Shown here: positions 17,553-25,236 of the stretch, piece by piece
Layout: each line of letters opens with the position of its first letter
Position numbering within the stretch: position 1 is the stretch's first letter
DNA from: Mycobacterium stomatepiae
GTDB taxonomy: Bacteria > Actinomycetota > Actinomycetes > Mycobacteriales > Mycobacteriaceae
Direction: 5' to 3'
NCBI RefSeq assembly: GCF_010731715.1
Contig: NZ_AP022587.1
Coordinates: 3,410,001 to 3,474,000 of the forward strand
Length of the DNA stretch: 64,000 bases
The notes under the pieces: model-generated
What the model was told of the DNA's origin: nothing
What the model saw: only the letters and a program-made list of their open reading frames with translations
The model's database searches: none
Translations under genes and position numbers: made by a program

Positions 17553-17599
17553 TCAACTTTGTTGACATTGCCGGAGTCGGTGGTATCAAGGAGCTTGAT
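17553..17599 (+). promoter_or_regulatory. Probable promoter with two inverted repeats (MarR operator candidates)
   Basis: A TTGACA box at 17562-17567 and a TATCAA box at 17584-17589, 16 bases apart, look like a sigma-A promoter reading towards the Gly-rich gene. TCAAC-TTT-GTTGA (17553-17565) overlaps the -35 and ATCAAG-GAG-CTTGAT (17585-17599) overlaps the -10. Two palindromes over the two promoter boxes, in the gap next to a MarR gene, suggest repression by that regulator. MarR sites commonly contain this TCAAG/CTTGA type half-site. Confidence 0.6.
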
Positions 17600-17625
17600 G
17601 GTCCATAACGAAAGGAACGACAAGG

Positions 17626-18249
17626 ATGTCTGGTGACGGATTCTTCGGCGGCCCCGGCGGTTTCGGTGGTCCCGGTTTCGGTGGCCCCGGTTTCGGGGGC
17701 GGCGGCCCCGGCGGTTTCGGAGGCGGCTGGGGTAAGCACGGCTGGGGTCACGGCGGTCCCGGTGGCTTCGGTGGGGGCTTCGACCCCGGCGGTCGCCCTC
17801 CGCTCAAGCGCGCGGCCTTTGTCACGGCGGCGCTGTTGCTCGACGGGCCGGCCGACGCCGCGCAGGTGATCCAGCGGGTGTCGGACGCGACCGACGGCGC
17901 GATCACTCCTCCGCAGGAGATCGCGGAATTGGCCATCGGTCTGCTCGCGGGCCGTGGCGTGGTGACGGTCGACAACGGCGTGGCCACGCTGACCGAGCTC
18001 GGCAACAACCTGTTGAAGTGGCGTGGCGTCAGCAGCGAGACCGCGCACGCCTTCCTGGCCCGCGCGGGTCAGTTCGGCGACGTGTTCAAGATCCGCAGGG
18101 AGCTGTTCGAGATCGCCGGGCTGGCGCGCACGATCACCTGGACGGGCACCGACGAGCAGAAGCAACAGCTCGCCGAGTCACGGACCAAGGTTCTCGAGGC
18201 GCTGCGCGAGGCCAAGAAGACGCTGCACCGCGTTCTCGGCGAGGAGTAG
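17626..18249 (+). CDS. Gly-rich N-terminus with PadR/winged-helix-like C-terminal domain
   Basis: A 207-residue protein. Residues 1-55 are almost only Gly, Phe, Pro, with some His and Trp (repeats of GGFGGPGF), probably disordered. From about residue 58 a globular part follows: KRAAFVTAALLLDGP, a helix-turn-helix-like stretch and a wing (GVVTVDNGVATLTELG), then a long C-terminal helix rich in Lys/Glu. This resembles the PadR-type winged helix with a helical tail. It may be a DNA-binding or stress protein; the Gly/His tail could bind metal or drive self-association, which is inference. It has an AAGGAACGACAAGG Shine-Dalgarno region and faces the MarR gene. Confidence 0.65.
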   Translation: MSGDGFFGGPGGFGGPGFGGPGFGGGGPGGFGGGWGKHGWGHGGPGGFGGGFDPGGRPPLKRAAFVTAALLLDGPADAAQVIQRVSDATDGAITPPQEIAELAIGLLAGRGVVTVDNGVATLTELGNNLLKWRGVSSETAHAFLARAGQFGDVFKIRRELFEIAGLARTITWTGTDEQKQQLAESRTKVLEALREAKKTLHRVLGEE

Positions 18250-18258
18250 GGCGCGGAC

Positions 18259-18280
18259 GAGTGTGCGCCAACGGCGTTGC
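18259..18280. repeat. Left arm of an intergenic palindrome split by the IS element
   Basis: The sequence from 18259 (GAGTGTGCGCCAACGGCG...) is a near reverse complement of 19625-19648 (reverse strand GAGTGCGCGCCCACGGCG...). Together they would form one palindrome just after the stop of the Gly-rich gene, as at 6560 and 33471. The IS30-type element lies between the arms. Confidence 0.6.
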
Positions 18281-18309
18281 GTGTGCGCGTATGGCGGCGA
18301 CACGCCGGG

Positions 18310-19619
18310 TGGATTCAAGGTTTGGTTGCAACAGTTGTGTCTGTCGGGGTGGACAGTAGCTTGTTGAGGCGGTTGGTGGGGTTGTCCCAGTTGAAGCGTT
18401 TTCGGGGTCGTCCGTTGAGTTCGTCGGCGACGTAGGCGAGGTGTTCGGCGTCGTGCACCGAAAGGTCGGTGCCCTTTGGAAAGTATTGCCGTAGTAGGCC
18501 GTTGGTGTTCTCATTGCTACCGCGCTGCCAGGGTGAGTGGGGATCGCAGAAGTAAACCTCGATGCCGGTGTCGATGCTGATGCGGGCGTGGTGGGCCATT
18601 TCGTGGCCTTGGTCCCAGGTCACGGTGCGGCGCAAGGTGGCGGGCAGGTCTTTGACCGCGGCGATCATGGCCTCGGCGACGGCCTCGGCGCTACGGGTAT
18701 GGGGTAGGTGCAGCAGTCGGACATATCCGGTGGAACGTTCAACCAGCGTGCCGATTTGAGAGGCCTGGTCCTTGCCGATGATCAGGTCTCCTTCCCAATG
18801 GCCTGGCACGGCGCGGTCGTTAGCTTCGGCGGGCCGCTCACTGATGTTGACCATGCCTTGGATACGGCCGCGGCCGTCACCGGCGCAGGCCCGTCGGCGC
18901 GGTTTACGCAACGCGCGCCCGGTGCGCAGGCATGTCCTCAGTTCCCGGCGCAGTTCTCCGCGCCCTTGCACGTAAAGCGCCTGGTAGATGGTTTCGTGGG
19001 ACACCTGCATCTCCGGGCGGTCAGGATAGGTCGCGGTCAATACCCCGGCGATCTGTTCGGGGCTGTACTTGTTGACCAACAACGCTTGCACCTCGGCCCG
19101 CAATTGCTCACAGCGGCCCAACTTGCCGGTCTTGGGTCGACGCGCCCGTTGCTCGCTGCGCCGCTGAGCGATGCGCGCCGAGTAGCCCGACTTCGCGTCC
19201 CAACCGGCCCGGCGGGCCCGAACCGATACCGGGCGCGATAACGGCCCACATGCCCTCGCATGACACCGTTGTGGGCAATCTCGCGCATGATCGTCGACGG
19301 CGCCCGGCCCAACCGGCGCGCCATCGAACGGATCGACTCACCGTGCGCGGTGCCGATCATGATCTGTTCACGCTCATCCGCCGACAGCCGCGGCCGTCGC
19401 TGTCCTTGAGGCTTTGACCATCGTGGATTCACACCACCAAACCTGCGAAACCACTTGCTACCGCACGTCGCCGACACGCCGACCGCCACCCCGGCATCCT
19501 CCGAGGACCATCCCGCAGCGATCAAATCCCAATACCGCCGCTGCACCACCAACAACTGAGGCTGACCCGTCATCAACACCCCTAACTACGAAGTGTTGCA
19601 ACCACCCCTTGAACTCAAG
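18310..19619 (-). mobile_element. IS30-family insertion sequence, about 1.3 kb
   Basis: Terminal inverted repeats are visible: TTCAAGG...TGGTTGCAACA reading inward from 18314 and the same, with few differences, reading inward on the other strand from 19613. They enclose a single transposase gene of IS30 type filling nearly the whole element, the normal IS30 layout. CCGGG occurs directly outside both ends (18305-18309 and 19620-19624) and may be a target duplication, though IS30 members usually duplicate fewer bases, so exact ends are uncertain by a few bases. Confidence 0.8.
18315..19579 (-). pseudogene. IS30-family transposase, frameshifted
   Basis: Two overlapping frames together give a full IS30 transposase. 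The first (19579 to about 19230) has the N-terminal helix-turn-helix region (RLSADEREQIMIG, RSMARRLGRAPSTIMREI). The second (about 19230 to 18315) has the DDE catalytic part, with Asp in GHWEGDLIIG, Asp in TWDQGHEMA, and the terminal Glu in RGSNENTNGLLRQ. The frame is lost between YRARYR and RRAGWDAKSGY near 19223-19235 by a one-base change in CGGTTCGGGCCC, with no A-rich slippery site. All catalytic acids remain, so the break is recent or a sequencing error; programmed frameshifting is not usual in IS30. Confidence 0.8.
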
Positions 19620-19624
19620 CCGGG

Positions 19625-19648
19625 CGAGAGCGCCGTGGGCGCGCACTC
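19625..19648. repeat. Right arm of the split intergenic palindrome
   Basis: Partner of 18259-18280; on the reverse strand it begins GAGTGCGCGCCCACGGCG. It now sits about 30 bases after the stop of the oxidoreductase gene at 19679, where the uninterrupted palindrome would have separated two convergent genes. Confidence 0.6.
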
Positions 19649-19678
19649 AAAGCGCTGGATGCACAGCCAACGCCAACC

Positions 19679-20686
19679 TCAGCCCGAAGGCTCGCTCAGC
19701 TTGACCAACGTCTTGCCGATGTTGGCGCCGGTGAACAACCCGTTGAGGGCCTCCACGCACGACTCGATGCCGTCAAAGATGGTCTGGCGGTGCTTGAGCC
19801 GGCCTTCGGCCTCCCACTCGCGCAGTGCGGCAAAGGCTTCGTCGAAACGGCCCCATTGGTCGAGTGCGTTGAATCCCTGCATCAGGGCGGTCTTCGACAG
19901 CAGGTTCACGTAGTTGGCCGGACCCGGATGCTCACCGGTCAGGTAGCTGGAGATGACGCCGCAGAGCACGACGCGTGCGTTGTTGGCGAGCCGGCCGAGC
20001 ACCGCGTTGAGGATCGGCCCCCCGACATTGTCGAAGTAGACGTCGACGCGCTTGGGGCAATGCTGCTTGAGCGCGGCGGGCACATCGTCGTTCTTGTAGT
20101 CGATGCATGCGTCGAATCCGAAGTCCTCGACCACTGCCCGGCATTTCTCCGGCCCGCCCGCAATGCCCACCACCCGGGCTCCGGCGATCTTGGCGATTTG
20201 CCCCGCGATCGACCCGGTGGCGCCCGCGGCCGCCGAGACCACCACCGTCTCACCGGCCTTGGGCTTACCGATGTCGGTCATGCCGAAGTAGGCGGTGGCA
20301 CCGGTAGGGCCGTACACCGACATGATCGCCAACTGGTCGTCTTCGCCCGGGATGGGCGTGCTGAACACGTCGTCGCGGATGATCACGTATTCCTGGAATC
20401 CGGTCAGCGTGGTGATCACGTCGCCGACGGCATAGGCGTCGCATCGCGATGCGACGACCTCGCCGATGCCGGCCGCCCGGATCACCTCGCCGAGCTGCAC
20501 CGGCGGCAGGTAGCTCGGCTGGTCGTTCAGCCAGGTCCGGACCGCCGCGTCGAGCCCGACGTAGGTCGTTCGGACCAGTGCTTCACCGTCGCCGGGTTCG
20601 GGTGCCGGCCGGGTGATCAGCTCGGTGTCATCGCGCGAAACCAGCCCGGTCGGGCGGCGTCGCAACAGGATCTGGCGATTCGGCAT
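19679..20686 (-). CDS. NADP-dependent medium-chain oxidoreductase (leukotriene B4 dehydrogenase/CurA-like)
   Basis: About 335 residues from MPNRQILLRRRP. It is a zinc-free medium-chain reductase: no catalytic zinc cysteines, the nucleotide-binding motif AAAGATGSIAGQIAK near residue 155, then KCRAVVEDFGFDACIDYK and the conserved FDNVGG. Family members reduce the double bond of enones or alkenals with NADPH. An alternative start at 20713 adds nine residues; 20686 matches the usual family N-terminus. It is divergent from the DUF3060 gene with under 60 bases between, and convergent with the IS-disrupted region. Confidence 0.87.
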   Translation of the reverse strand: MPNRQILLRRRPTGLVSRDDTELITRPAPEPGDGEALVRTTYVGLDAAVRTWLNDQPSYLPPVQLGEVIRAAGIGEVVASRCDAYAVGDVITTLTGFQEYVIIRDDVFSTPIPGEDDQLAIMSVYGPTGATAYFGMTDIGKPKAGETVVVSAAAGATGSIAGQIAKIAGARVVGIAGGPEKCRAVVEDFGFDACIDYKNDDVPAALKQHCPKRVDVYFDNVGGPILNAVLGRLANNARVVLCGVISSYLTGEHPGPANYVNLLSKTALMQGFNALDQWGRFDEAFAALREWEAEGRLKHRQTIFDGIESCVEALNGLFTGANIGKTLVKLSEPSG

Positions 20687-20742
20687 GTCGGGCACGCTGC
20701 TGAAACTACCCATTGGACGCCGTCTGGTGGGAGCATCTGTCC

Positions 20743-21480
20743 ATGGAATCGCAGGACGACCCGGAAAAACGGATCCGGGACCTCGAGCGCCCGCTGGCCG
20801 AGACCGCGCGCGCTTCCGAATTGGGTGGCACCCCGCAGGGTGGCCACGCGTACCCGCCGCCGCCACCCGGTCCGGTGCCACCTCCGCTGTCCGGCTCGGT
20901 GCCACCGCCGCCGCCCATGTACAACTACGGCGGCCCCTACGGCGGGCCGTCGCCGACATCCTCGGGCAACCGACTGTGGTGGATCGTGGGCACCGTCATC
21001 GTGATCGGTGTGCTGGCACTCGCGGGCGGCATCGCAGCCTTTGCCGCACACCAGATTTCCGGTGTCCGGTCGATCATCAACTCGGAGATCTCGACCACGC
21101 CCAGCACGTCGTCGCGGGTGACGACATCGCCCCGGACAACCACGCGCAGCCCGAGGTCGTCGACCAGCGCGCCGCCCACGACCTCGGGTCCCTCGACGTT
21201 GCCGCTGCCGCCGCAGGCCGCGCCGCTCGACGTGTCCGGCATCGACGAGAACAAGACGATCGTGTGCAACGACAACGTGGTCACCGTCAGCGGGATCAAC
21301 AACACGATCGTGATCACCGGCCACTGTGCCAGCCTGACGGTCTCCGGCATGAAGAACTCGGTCACCGTCGATTCCTCCGACGCGATCGACGCGTCGGGCA
21401 TGAACAACCAGGTGACGTTTCACTCGGGCTCGCCGAAGATCTCCAACTCCGGGGTCGACAATGTGGTCGCGCAGGGCTGA
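20743..21480 (+). CDS. DUF3060 membrane-anchored protein
   Basis: A 245-residue protein starting MESQDDPEKRI. The N-terminal 75 residues are Pro-rich (PPPPPGPVPPP) and cytoplasmic, one membrane segment is at about 86-110 (LWWIVGTVIVIGVLALAGGI), then a Thr/Ser/Pro linker and an outside domain from about 168 with the repeats of DUF3060: VSGINNTI, VSGMKNSV, ASGMNNQV and NSGVDNVV, each a beta strand of a likely right-handed beta-helix. Two cysteines (CNDN, HCAS) could pair. Such domains occur in mycobacterial exported or lipoproteins of unknown function. The upstream in-frame ATG at 20713 overlaps the divergent gene and is rejected. Confidence 0.8.
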   Translation: MESQDDPEKRIRDLERPLAETARASELGGTPQGGHAYPPPPPGPVPPPLSGSVPPPPPMYNYGGPYGGPSPTSSGNRLWWIVGTVIVIGVLALAGGIAAFAAHQISGVRSIINSEISTTPSTSSRVTTSPRTTTRSPRSSTSAPPTTSGPSTLPLPPQAAPLDVSGIDENKTIVCNDNVVTVSGINNTIVITGHCASLTVSGMKNSVTVDSSDAIDASGMNNQVTFHSGSPKISNSGVDNVVAQG

Positions 21481-21484
21481 GGCG

Positions 21485-24400
21485 TCAGTCCGCGGCCATC
21501 GCGTCGGCCTGAGCCACATAGCCCTCGAATCCGACATCGTGGGCTCTGGCCCGAAAGCGTTGCAGGAGCTGCCGATAGCCGGACTCGTCGTCGTGGACTC
21601 GGGCAAGCAGGGCCCGCAGCCGTAACACCGGAATTTCGTGCAGCACGAATCCGGGCTCGACCGGCACGTCCGCGAGTCTGTCGATCGCGTGCTGCGCGGC
21701 GTCGACATCGCCGGGGCCGCCCCGCGCTAGCAGCGTCTCGACGAGCGCGGCAGTCGCGGGTGCCCGGAACATCATTGTCCCGGCCTCGAACTGGGCGTTG
21801 AGAATCCGGGAAACCAGGTCGATCGCGCCGTCGAGATCGCCGGAGCGGGCACGCCCGCGAGCGATTTCGGCGTCGGTCATGCGCCGAATCGCCACGATCA
21901 GCTTCTCGTCGACGAGCATCTCGCGAGCCTTCGCCAGATATTCGAAGCCCTCCCCTATGTTTTCGCCCTCGGAGTGGATCAGCGCGGTCGCCCGATTCAC
22001 CAGCGCGTACGCCAAAGCGGCGTTGTCGCCGGAGCGTCGGGCGATGTTCAGCGACTCGGTCGTCTGCCTCACGTCTTCGGCGGTGGGCAGCACCGCGCCG
22101 TTCTGCACCGCGGCCGCATATTTGTACAGCTGCGCGAACGGGTGAGTGGTCGGATCGAACGACCGGGCCATCGCGATGCCCTCTTCGAGATCCTGCCGCC
22201 AACCCGGCCGGCCCAAAAACATTCCGGCCGCGCCCTTTAACGTGATCGCCCAGGCCAGCGGGGAGCCGATCACGAAGTTGCCCATGGTGGGATCACCCTG
22301 CGCGACGTCGATGATCCGCTGGGCCAGCTGCAGGCATTCTGTCGCCTCGCCGACCTCCCACTTGGCCTGGGCGGCGGCATAGAACAGCCCGGCCGTCATG
22401 GCCGGATCGCCGATCGACTCGACGAGCGTGGCGAACTCCGTGGCCATCGCGGCCGCCTCGCGGTGCTGGGAGTTGAACGTCAGCGTGGTGAGGTGGCCCG
22501 CCATGCCGACGGCCAACGACCGCTTGTCGCCGGCCTGCGTGGTGAGGGCGCGCAATTCGTCAAATCCGGTGTCGTCCGGCGTACCGCCCACCTGAAATAC
22601 ACTGCCGCACAACAGTGCTCGCGATGCGATACGAATGGCCAGCCGGTCGGGGTGATCGTCGGGGAGCCGGTCGGCGAATCGCTGCGCCTGTTGCCAACTG
22701 GCCCGGGCGGCGCGGATATCCCGCCCGCCATACCAAGTCCCGGCCTGCATGTACCACTCGTAGGCCTCGCGCAAATCCCCGGCCGCTCCGTACTGCGTGG
22801 CGACGATCGAGGCTTCTTGACCAGTGAACTCGCCGTAGTTGCGCTGCAACACCGCCGCCACTCGCCGATGCAATTCGGCTCTGCCGGAAATCAACTGGGA
22901 TTCGTAGGCCACCGCCTGAATAAGCGGATGGCAGAACGCGTATGTCTCGTGCGGTGTGAAGCCGACCTGTTCGACGAGTGCCGCCTGGACCAGCGGCGCC
23001 AAGTCGACGGCACCCAGCAGACACTTCAGCAGCTCGGTGTCGAACTGTGCACCGATGACGGCCGCGGCGTTCAGGGTGCGCTTCGCGGTCGCGCTCAGTC
23101 GGTCGATGCGTGCCCCGATGATGCCCTGCAGGCTCGCCGGAACTTGAATTTCGCGCACTTCGCGCACACACACGTAGGAGCCCGGCGCGCCCTCGAGTTC
23201 GCCCCGCTCGGCGAGATCGCGCACGATCTCCTCGGCGGCGAACGGCAGGCCGGCCGCGTGATCGGCGATCACCGTCGACAAGCCCGCCACCGAAGGGTCG
23301 GTCCCCAACAGCTCGTTGATCAATTCTTTGATGTGCGAATCGCGCAGTGGCGCAAGTGAAAACGGATGAGCACCCGGGATCCGGGACAGGGGCCCAGAGT
23401 ATTCGGGCCGGTAGACGACGATCAGGGCCGCACGCATGCCGGGCACCGCCTCCGCGAATTCGGCGAGCAGCGATTCGCTCACGCTGTCGATCCACTGCGC
23501 ATCGTCGACGACGTAGAGGGCGGCCCCGGGCCGAGCCAGCGAAACGGTGTTGATCAGGTCTACCAACCGGCGGCGCCGCGCGTCCGGGGTGATGTCCGGG
23601 CAGGGCACATCCGGGTCGCGGATACCGAGCAGGTCGTCGAGCAGTACCAGATCCTCGGCGCTCGCCTCGGGGATTTCGGCGCGCACCCGCGCCCGCGCCA
23701 CCTCTAGGGTGAGGCCGCCGAGACCGAAGACCGCGCGCAACAGCCGCGAGATCACGTGGAACGGGACCTCGCGGGTATGGGATTCGCAATAGGTGACGAA
23801 CACTTCGACACCACCGCTGCGTGCTGTCGCCAGCGTCTCACGCATCAGCCTGGTCTTGCCCACGCCCGGGCGACCGGTCACCGTGATCACGGTTCCCTCG
23901 CCGCCCGCGGCCCGGTCCAGCAACTCCGCGACGGCGTCCTTCTCGCTCTGGCGTCCAACCAGCCGGGACTGCTGACGGGGCTTGCGACGTCCAGCATCGA
24001 CGCTCAGCAGGCGACGCGCCGGTACCGTGGTGGCGAAGCCCTTGATGTGCACGGTCTCGGGCTCACCCAGCACGACGCGGTCCTCGACGAGCCGTGCCGT
24101 CGATTCGCTGAGCATCACACCGCCGGGCGGTGCCAACGTTTCCATCCGCTGGGCCATGCCCACTTGTTCGCCGACCGCGGTGTAACCGAGATGGGTCGCG
24201 CCGAGATCGCCGGTGATCACCTGACCGGAATTCAGCCCGACCCGCAGCCGCAGGTCGATCCCGTCGCGGCGGCCCACCTCGACCGCCAGCTTGCGGACCC
24301 CCTCCTGGATCTCCAGTGCCGCAAGGCAGGCGCGAAAAGCATGGTCTTCCAGCGTGATTGGCGCTCCAAATAGCGCCATGATGCCGTCGCCGGTGAACTT

Positions 24401-24655
24401 GTCGACGGTGCCGCCGTAACGCTGGACCACGGCTGCGGACTGATCGACGAGCTCGGTCATCACCTCGCGCAGGCGTTCGGGGCCCAACGCCGCGGCGATG
24501 TCCATCGACCGCACCACGTCCGCGAAAAGAACGGTCACCTGCTTGTATTCGGCGGTCGCGACCGCCGGCGCCAGTGCGGCGCCGCAGGCATCGCAGAAGC
24601 GGGCACCCTCACGCGGCTCCGTGCCGCACACCTGGCACACCGGCGGTGCTGGCAT
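21485..24655 (-). CDS. Class III nucleotide cyclase-AAA ATPase-TPR regulator
   Basis: About 1056 residues. Residues 7-27 form a zinc ribbon (CQVC...CDAC); about 35-215 is a class III cyclase domain (VTVLFADVVRSMD with the first metal Asp, KFTGDGIMALFG with the second); about 240-600 is an NTPase with Walker A GRPGVGKTR and Walker B-like ALYVVDDAQW; the rest is alpha-helical TPR-like. Many mycobacteria have several such STAND-type cyclase/ATPases, often with a LuxR end, which is absent here. Both cyclase metal residues are present, so cAMP synthesis is plausible but the substrate-specifying residues were not checked. It is convergent with the DUF3060 gene (4 bases). Confidence 0.85.
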   Translation of the reverse strand: MPAPPVCQVCGTEPREGARFCDACGAALAPAVATAEYKQVTVLFADVVRSMDIAAALGPERLREVMTELVDQSAAVVQRYGGTVDKFTGDGIMALFGAPITLEDHAFRACLAALEIQEGVRKLAVEVGRRDGIDLRLRVGLNSGQVITGDLGATHLGYTAVGEQVGMAQRMETLAPPGGVMLSESTARLVEDRVVLGEPETVHIKGFATTVPARRLLSVDAGRRKPRQQSRLVGRQSEKDAVAELLDRAAGGEGTVITVTGRPGVGKTRLMRETLATARSGGVEVFVTYCESHTREVPFHVISRLLRAVFGLGGLTLEVARARVRAEIPEASAEDLVLLDDLLGIRDPDVPCPDITPDARRRRLVDLINTVSLARPGAALYVVDDAQWIDSVSESLLAEFAEAVPGMRAALIVVYRPEYSGPLSRIPGAHPFSLAPLRDSHIKELINELLGTDPSVAGLSTVIADHAAGLPFAAEEIVRDLAERGELEGAPGSYVCVREVREIQVPASLQGIIGARIDRLSATAKRTLNAAAVIGAQFDTELLKCLLGAVDLAPLVQAALVEQVGFTPHETYAFCHPLIQAVAYESQLISGRAELHRRVAAVLQRNYGEFTGQEASIVATQYGAAGDLREAYEWYMQAGTWYGGRDIRAARASWQQAQRFADRLPDDHPDRLAIRIASRALLCGSVFQVGGTPDDTGFDELRALTTQAGDKRSLAVGMAGHLTTLTFNSQHREAAAMATEFATLVESIGDPAMTAGLFYAAAQAKWEVGEATECLQLAQRIIDVAQGDPTMGNFVIGSPLAWAITLKGAAGMFLGRPGWRQDLEEGIAMARSFDPTTHPFAQLYKYAAAVQNGAVLPTAEDVRQTTESLNIARRSGDNAALAYALVNRATALIHSEGENIGEGFEYLAKAREMLVDEKLIVAIRRMTDAEIARGRARSGDLDGAIDLVSRILNAQFEAGTMMFRAPATAALVETLLARGGPGDVDAAQHAIDRLADVPVEPGFVLHEIPVLRLRALLARVHDDESGYRQLLQRFRARAHDVGFEGYVAQADAMAAD

Positions 24656-24718
24656 CACGTCTAAAACCCAAGGCGGAATCCCTGCTAGTGGGAACGCCCC
24701 GGAATCGGCAACCTACGT

Positions 24719-25099
24719 TTACTCTTCCGTATCGTCGTCGAGGACGCTGACCGCGATGCCGTACGGCAGGAAGCGCACCTTGCGCTTTGGATCGACGTTG
24801 TTCTTGTTGGCCCGCAGCGCGTCGAGCTCGCTGGCGTACACCTGCTCCACGCGAGCATCGCCCGCGGGATCTACGGTGTAGATCGCCCAGACGCCGTCGC
24901 CGGCCTCACCCGCGGTTTCCGGCCCGGAACGGGGCCGTCGCGACAGGTCGTCGAAGAACGCCGAAAACCCTGTCCGCGCGCCCGGAGCGGCGGCAAACCT
25001 GCCGATCCGCTCGAACACGTCGCGCAGCCCCTCGCTGCCTTCCCTGATCACCCGGTCAAACTCCTCGGGATCAAATCCGAATGCACCGTGCTCGCCCAC
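24719..25099 (-). CDS. Conserved mycobacterial hypothetical (Rv0313-like)
   Basis: A 126-residue acidic, soluble protein without signal, recognised from memory as similar to M. tuberculosis Rv0313. The N-terminal half is helical (DPEEFDRVIREGSEGLRD); the C-terminal half looks beta-rich (GVWAIYTVDP, VRFLPYGIAVSVLD) and contains a basic KRKVRF patch. GTG 25099 follows AGGAGG by four bases. Directly upstream is a perfect tandem duplication that repeats this AGGAGG. It lies just downstream of the Hsp70-like gene on the same strand and is likely co-transcribed with it. Function unknown. Confidence 0.75.
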   Translation of the reverse strand: MGEHGAFGFDPEEFDRVIREGSEGLRDVFERIGRFAAAPGARTGFSAFFDDLSRRPRSGPETAGEAGDGVWAIYTVDPAGDARVEQVYASELDALRANKNNVDPKRKVRFLPYGIAVSVLDDDTEE

Positions 25100-25100
25100 G

Positions 25101-25192
25101 CGGCCTCCTAGCAGCTCGTAGCGTTAATGCCCAGTGTGCGCTCGCGCGGCCTCCTAGCAGCTCGTAGCGTTAATGCCCAGTGTGCGCTCGCG
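25101..25192. repeat. Perfect 46-base tandem duplication
   Basis: The 46 bases at 25101-25146 are repeated exactly at 25147-25192. The unit includes CCTCCT, which on the minus strand is the AGGAGG Shine-Dalgarno of the Rv0313-like gene; the second copy places an unused AGGAGG upstream with no start codon behind it. The unit also contains the short palindromic-looking GAGCTGCTAG. Absence of any mismatch means the duplication is recent. Confidence 0.95.
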
Positions 25193-25236
25193 CGCGGTGA
25201 TCCGCCACGGAGTTTGCTCCAAGCCGAACGCCACCG

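Noticed and set aside
19108..19341. Third overlapping frame in the IS element
   Set aside because: It is a shadow of the transposase; IS30 elements carry only one gene.
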